64,000 nucleotides of DNA from Serilophus lunatus (lineage: Eukaryota; Chordata; Aves; Passeriformes; Eurylaimidae). Of the stretch, positions 62,776 through 64,000 are shown in pieces. Location of the stretch: assembly GCA_013399895.1 (NCBI GenBank), contig VXBA01004194.1:218943-282942 (forward strand). The letters run 5' to 3'. The notes beneath the pieces were generated by a model. That model ran no database searches. It was given only the letters and a program-made list of their open reading frames with translations, and was not told where the DNA came from. The stretch's first letter is position 1. Every line of letters begins with the position of its first letter. The translations under genes and the position numbers were made by a program.

Positions 62776-63169
62776 ATCTGAAATCTCACAAAGTGAGCTC
62801 ACAGTCCTTACTGATTCCTGTTGGGCCCTTGTTATCCACAGGTGTATACAGGTTTGTTGATACTACAGAAAAACTGCTAGTTTTCCCTTTCTTTTTTGTG
62901 ACCCTCCAGACTTAAACAAGCATTAGGTATCTTAAATCCAGGGTTCACATCTCAGCATTTATTGACAAGAAATTCCTGCAGAGGCTTTTAGCCATTCACT
63001 GACCTACTGAAATTAAGGCACTCTGACATAGTTACAGAGGCTGGGAGCAGTTTATCACTATGTGGGTATAACCAAAACAGTATATTCTCTATCTTCTATG
63101 TCATTTCTGATGGACTGTTAATAATGAATCATTTAAAGAAGTTGTCCAGGGCACACCACAGGCCGTTAT

Positions 63170-63900
63170 AGATAAGGAAGGAGAGAGAGTGTCTCTTTAC
63201 ACACCAAGGACTCAGTTATGATAACTCCCCTCCGGGGAGGCATTAACATCTTCACACCCAGCTGGAGGGGTTGTCTCTGCTAATGGACTCAACCGCATTG
63301 GCATAATAGGCAGTTACAATGACCTGGATCACCAGAGTCCAAAAATATCCCATGATTCATAAATCACCCACTGTAAAATTCCCCACCCTGGGGGAGTACT
63401 GGGCATTCCCACCTGAACCTGGGGATATATCATCTTTGGTGTTTGGGGACTTGGGTTACCACTCATTGAATCCAGAGGGGGACCAGAACTTCAGCAGGAC
63501 TGTGACTGCCACTCTTGACAAGACTGCAGTCACTACTTTGACAGAACTGTGACCATCATCCTGACCAACAGGTTTCCTTCCCTTCTGCTTTGCACCCAGC
63601 AGGACCCCACAGTGCTCAGCACAGAAGCTAATGAGCACTGTGCTGTTTGTGCGCCAGGGGGCTGGGTTATACTCTGTCCTTGTGGGTTAAAATCAGTTTT
63701 TCTTTGTATCATTGAATTGTACTAAAAAGGTTACTTTTTAGTAAATTGTAACTGATTTGTAATCTCTCTTAAACTGGGTTCATTTCCCCCACTGGTTGAC
63801 TTTTAACCAGCATATATTCATATTCATTTAAGACCTGGAACCTAAAAAATCGACTTGTGGAGTATTTAGGGGAGATTAGCACAGGCCCTTCAGATCTTAC
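63170..63900 (+). mobile_element. Probable LTR-derived segment (family G)
   Basis: Locally GC-richer than its surroundings. It has phrases typical of avian ERVL LTR and leader regions as I remember them (AATAGGCAGTTACAATGACC, CCCCACCCTGGGGGAGTACTGGGC, GGGGATATATC as a TATA-like box, then near 63890-63930 CCTGAAACCTAAACCCCCAACTTCTAAGA). The limits are not defined and no 5-bp duplication was found. The frame 63319-63552 shows no protein I recognise. Confidence 0.4.
63720..63743. repeat. Perfect 10-bp inverted repeat with 4-base loop
   Basis: TACTAAAAAG, loop GTTA, then CTTTTTAGTA. A perfect hairpin inside the LTR-like segment at the right end of the window. Confidence 0.9.
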
Positions 63901-64000
63901 TCAGCCTGAAACCTAAACCCCCAACTTCTAAGAAAAGGCCTCTATCCAAATATTTAGGCTGTCTACTACTCATCTGTTGAGCTGGTAGCCTACAATACCC

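Larger units (their letters stand above)
59551..64000 (-). other. PCSK5: PCSK5 intron 1 (partial, runs off right edge)
   Basis: Begins (3' end of the intron) with a strong acceptor at 59551. Repeats are listed separately. 59551-60574, 61081-61560, 61990-62626 and 62776-63165 show AT-rich sequence with nothing I recognise. The signal-peptide exon was not seen up to 64000. Confidence 0.85.

Noticed and set aside
1..64000. CRISPR arrays, operons, tRNA or rRNA genes, endogenous hepadna- or parvovirus sequence
   Set aside because: No regular spaced repeats, no cloverleaf or rRNA blocks, and no matching protein strings in any frame; the sequence is vertebrate intronic DNA.

Overview
This is a vertebrate nuclear window, almost certainly from a bird. 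It is AT-rich intronic DNA carrying many CR1 LINE fragments with the avian 3' tail (ATTCTGTG-type repeats), several GC-rich solo LTRs with 5-bp target-site duplications, and a decayed ERVL-type pol gene. One unresolved base (N) lies at 35717, so this is assembly sequence.

The only host gene I can support is PCSK5 (proprotein convertase PC5/6), on the minus strand. Four coding exons are recognisable by protein similarity and intact splice sites: 59446-59550 (prodomain), 42717-42830 (end of prodomain and the RIKR autoprocessing site), 13180-13323 (start of the subtilisin-like catalytic domain, including the catalytic Asp) and 10908-10984 (next part of the catalytic domain). They join in frame with no stop. 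The signal-peptide exon must lie right of the window and the rest of the enzyme left of it, so the whole window is PCSK5 exon and intron. Human PCSK5 is on chromosome 9q21, whose avian counterpart is the Z chromosome, so a Z location is likely (inference).

Layout from left to right. 1-10907 is intron 5: an open-frame CR1 3' end at 1-735, then long AT-rich unique sequence. 10985-13179 is intron 4, with no repeat recognised. 13324-42716 is intron 3 (29 kb): a sense-oriented solo LTR (18257-19688), an A/C-only tract (20455-20625), CR1 copies, an ERVL pol fragment followed by its 3' LTR (24690 to about 27600), two solo LTRs of a second family (28408-29653 and 35665-37143, the latter nested in an older LTR), an LTR 3' end near 34.2 kb and two tandem CR1s (40593-42122). 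42831-59445 is intron 2: solo LTRs at 43623-44745 and 46036-47333 and several CR1s. 59551-64000 is part of intron 1, with CR1 relics and an LTR-like segment at the right end.

I found no structural RNA gene, no CRISPR array, no operon and no second host protein gene. The window does not show a convincing new biological system. The items most worth a second look are a phase-compatible cryptic terminal exon in intron 5, the nested and sense-oriented LTRs with shared splice-acceptor-like modules, and the changed sequence around the PCSK5 autocleavage site.
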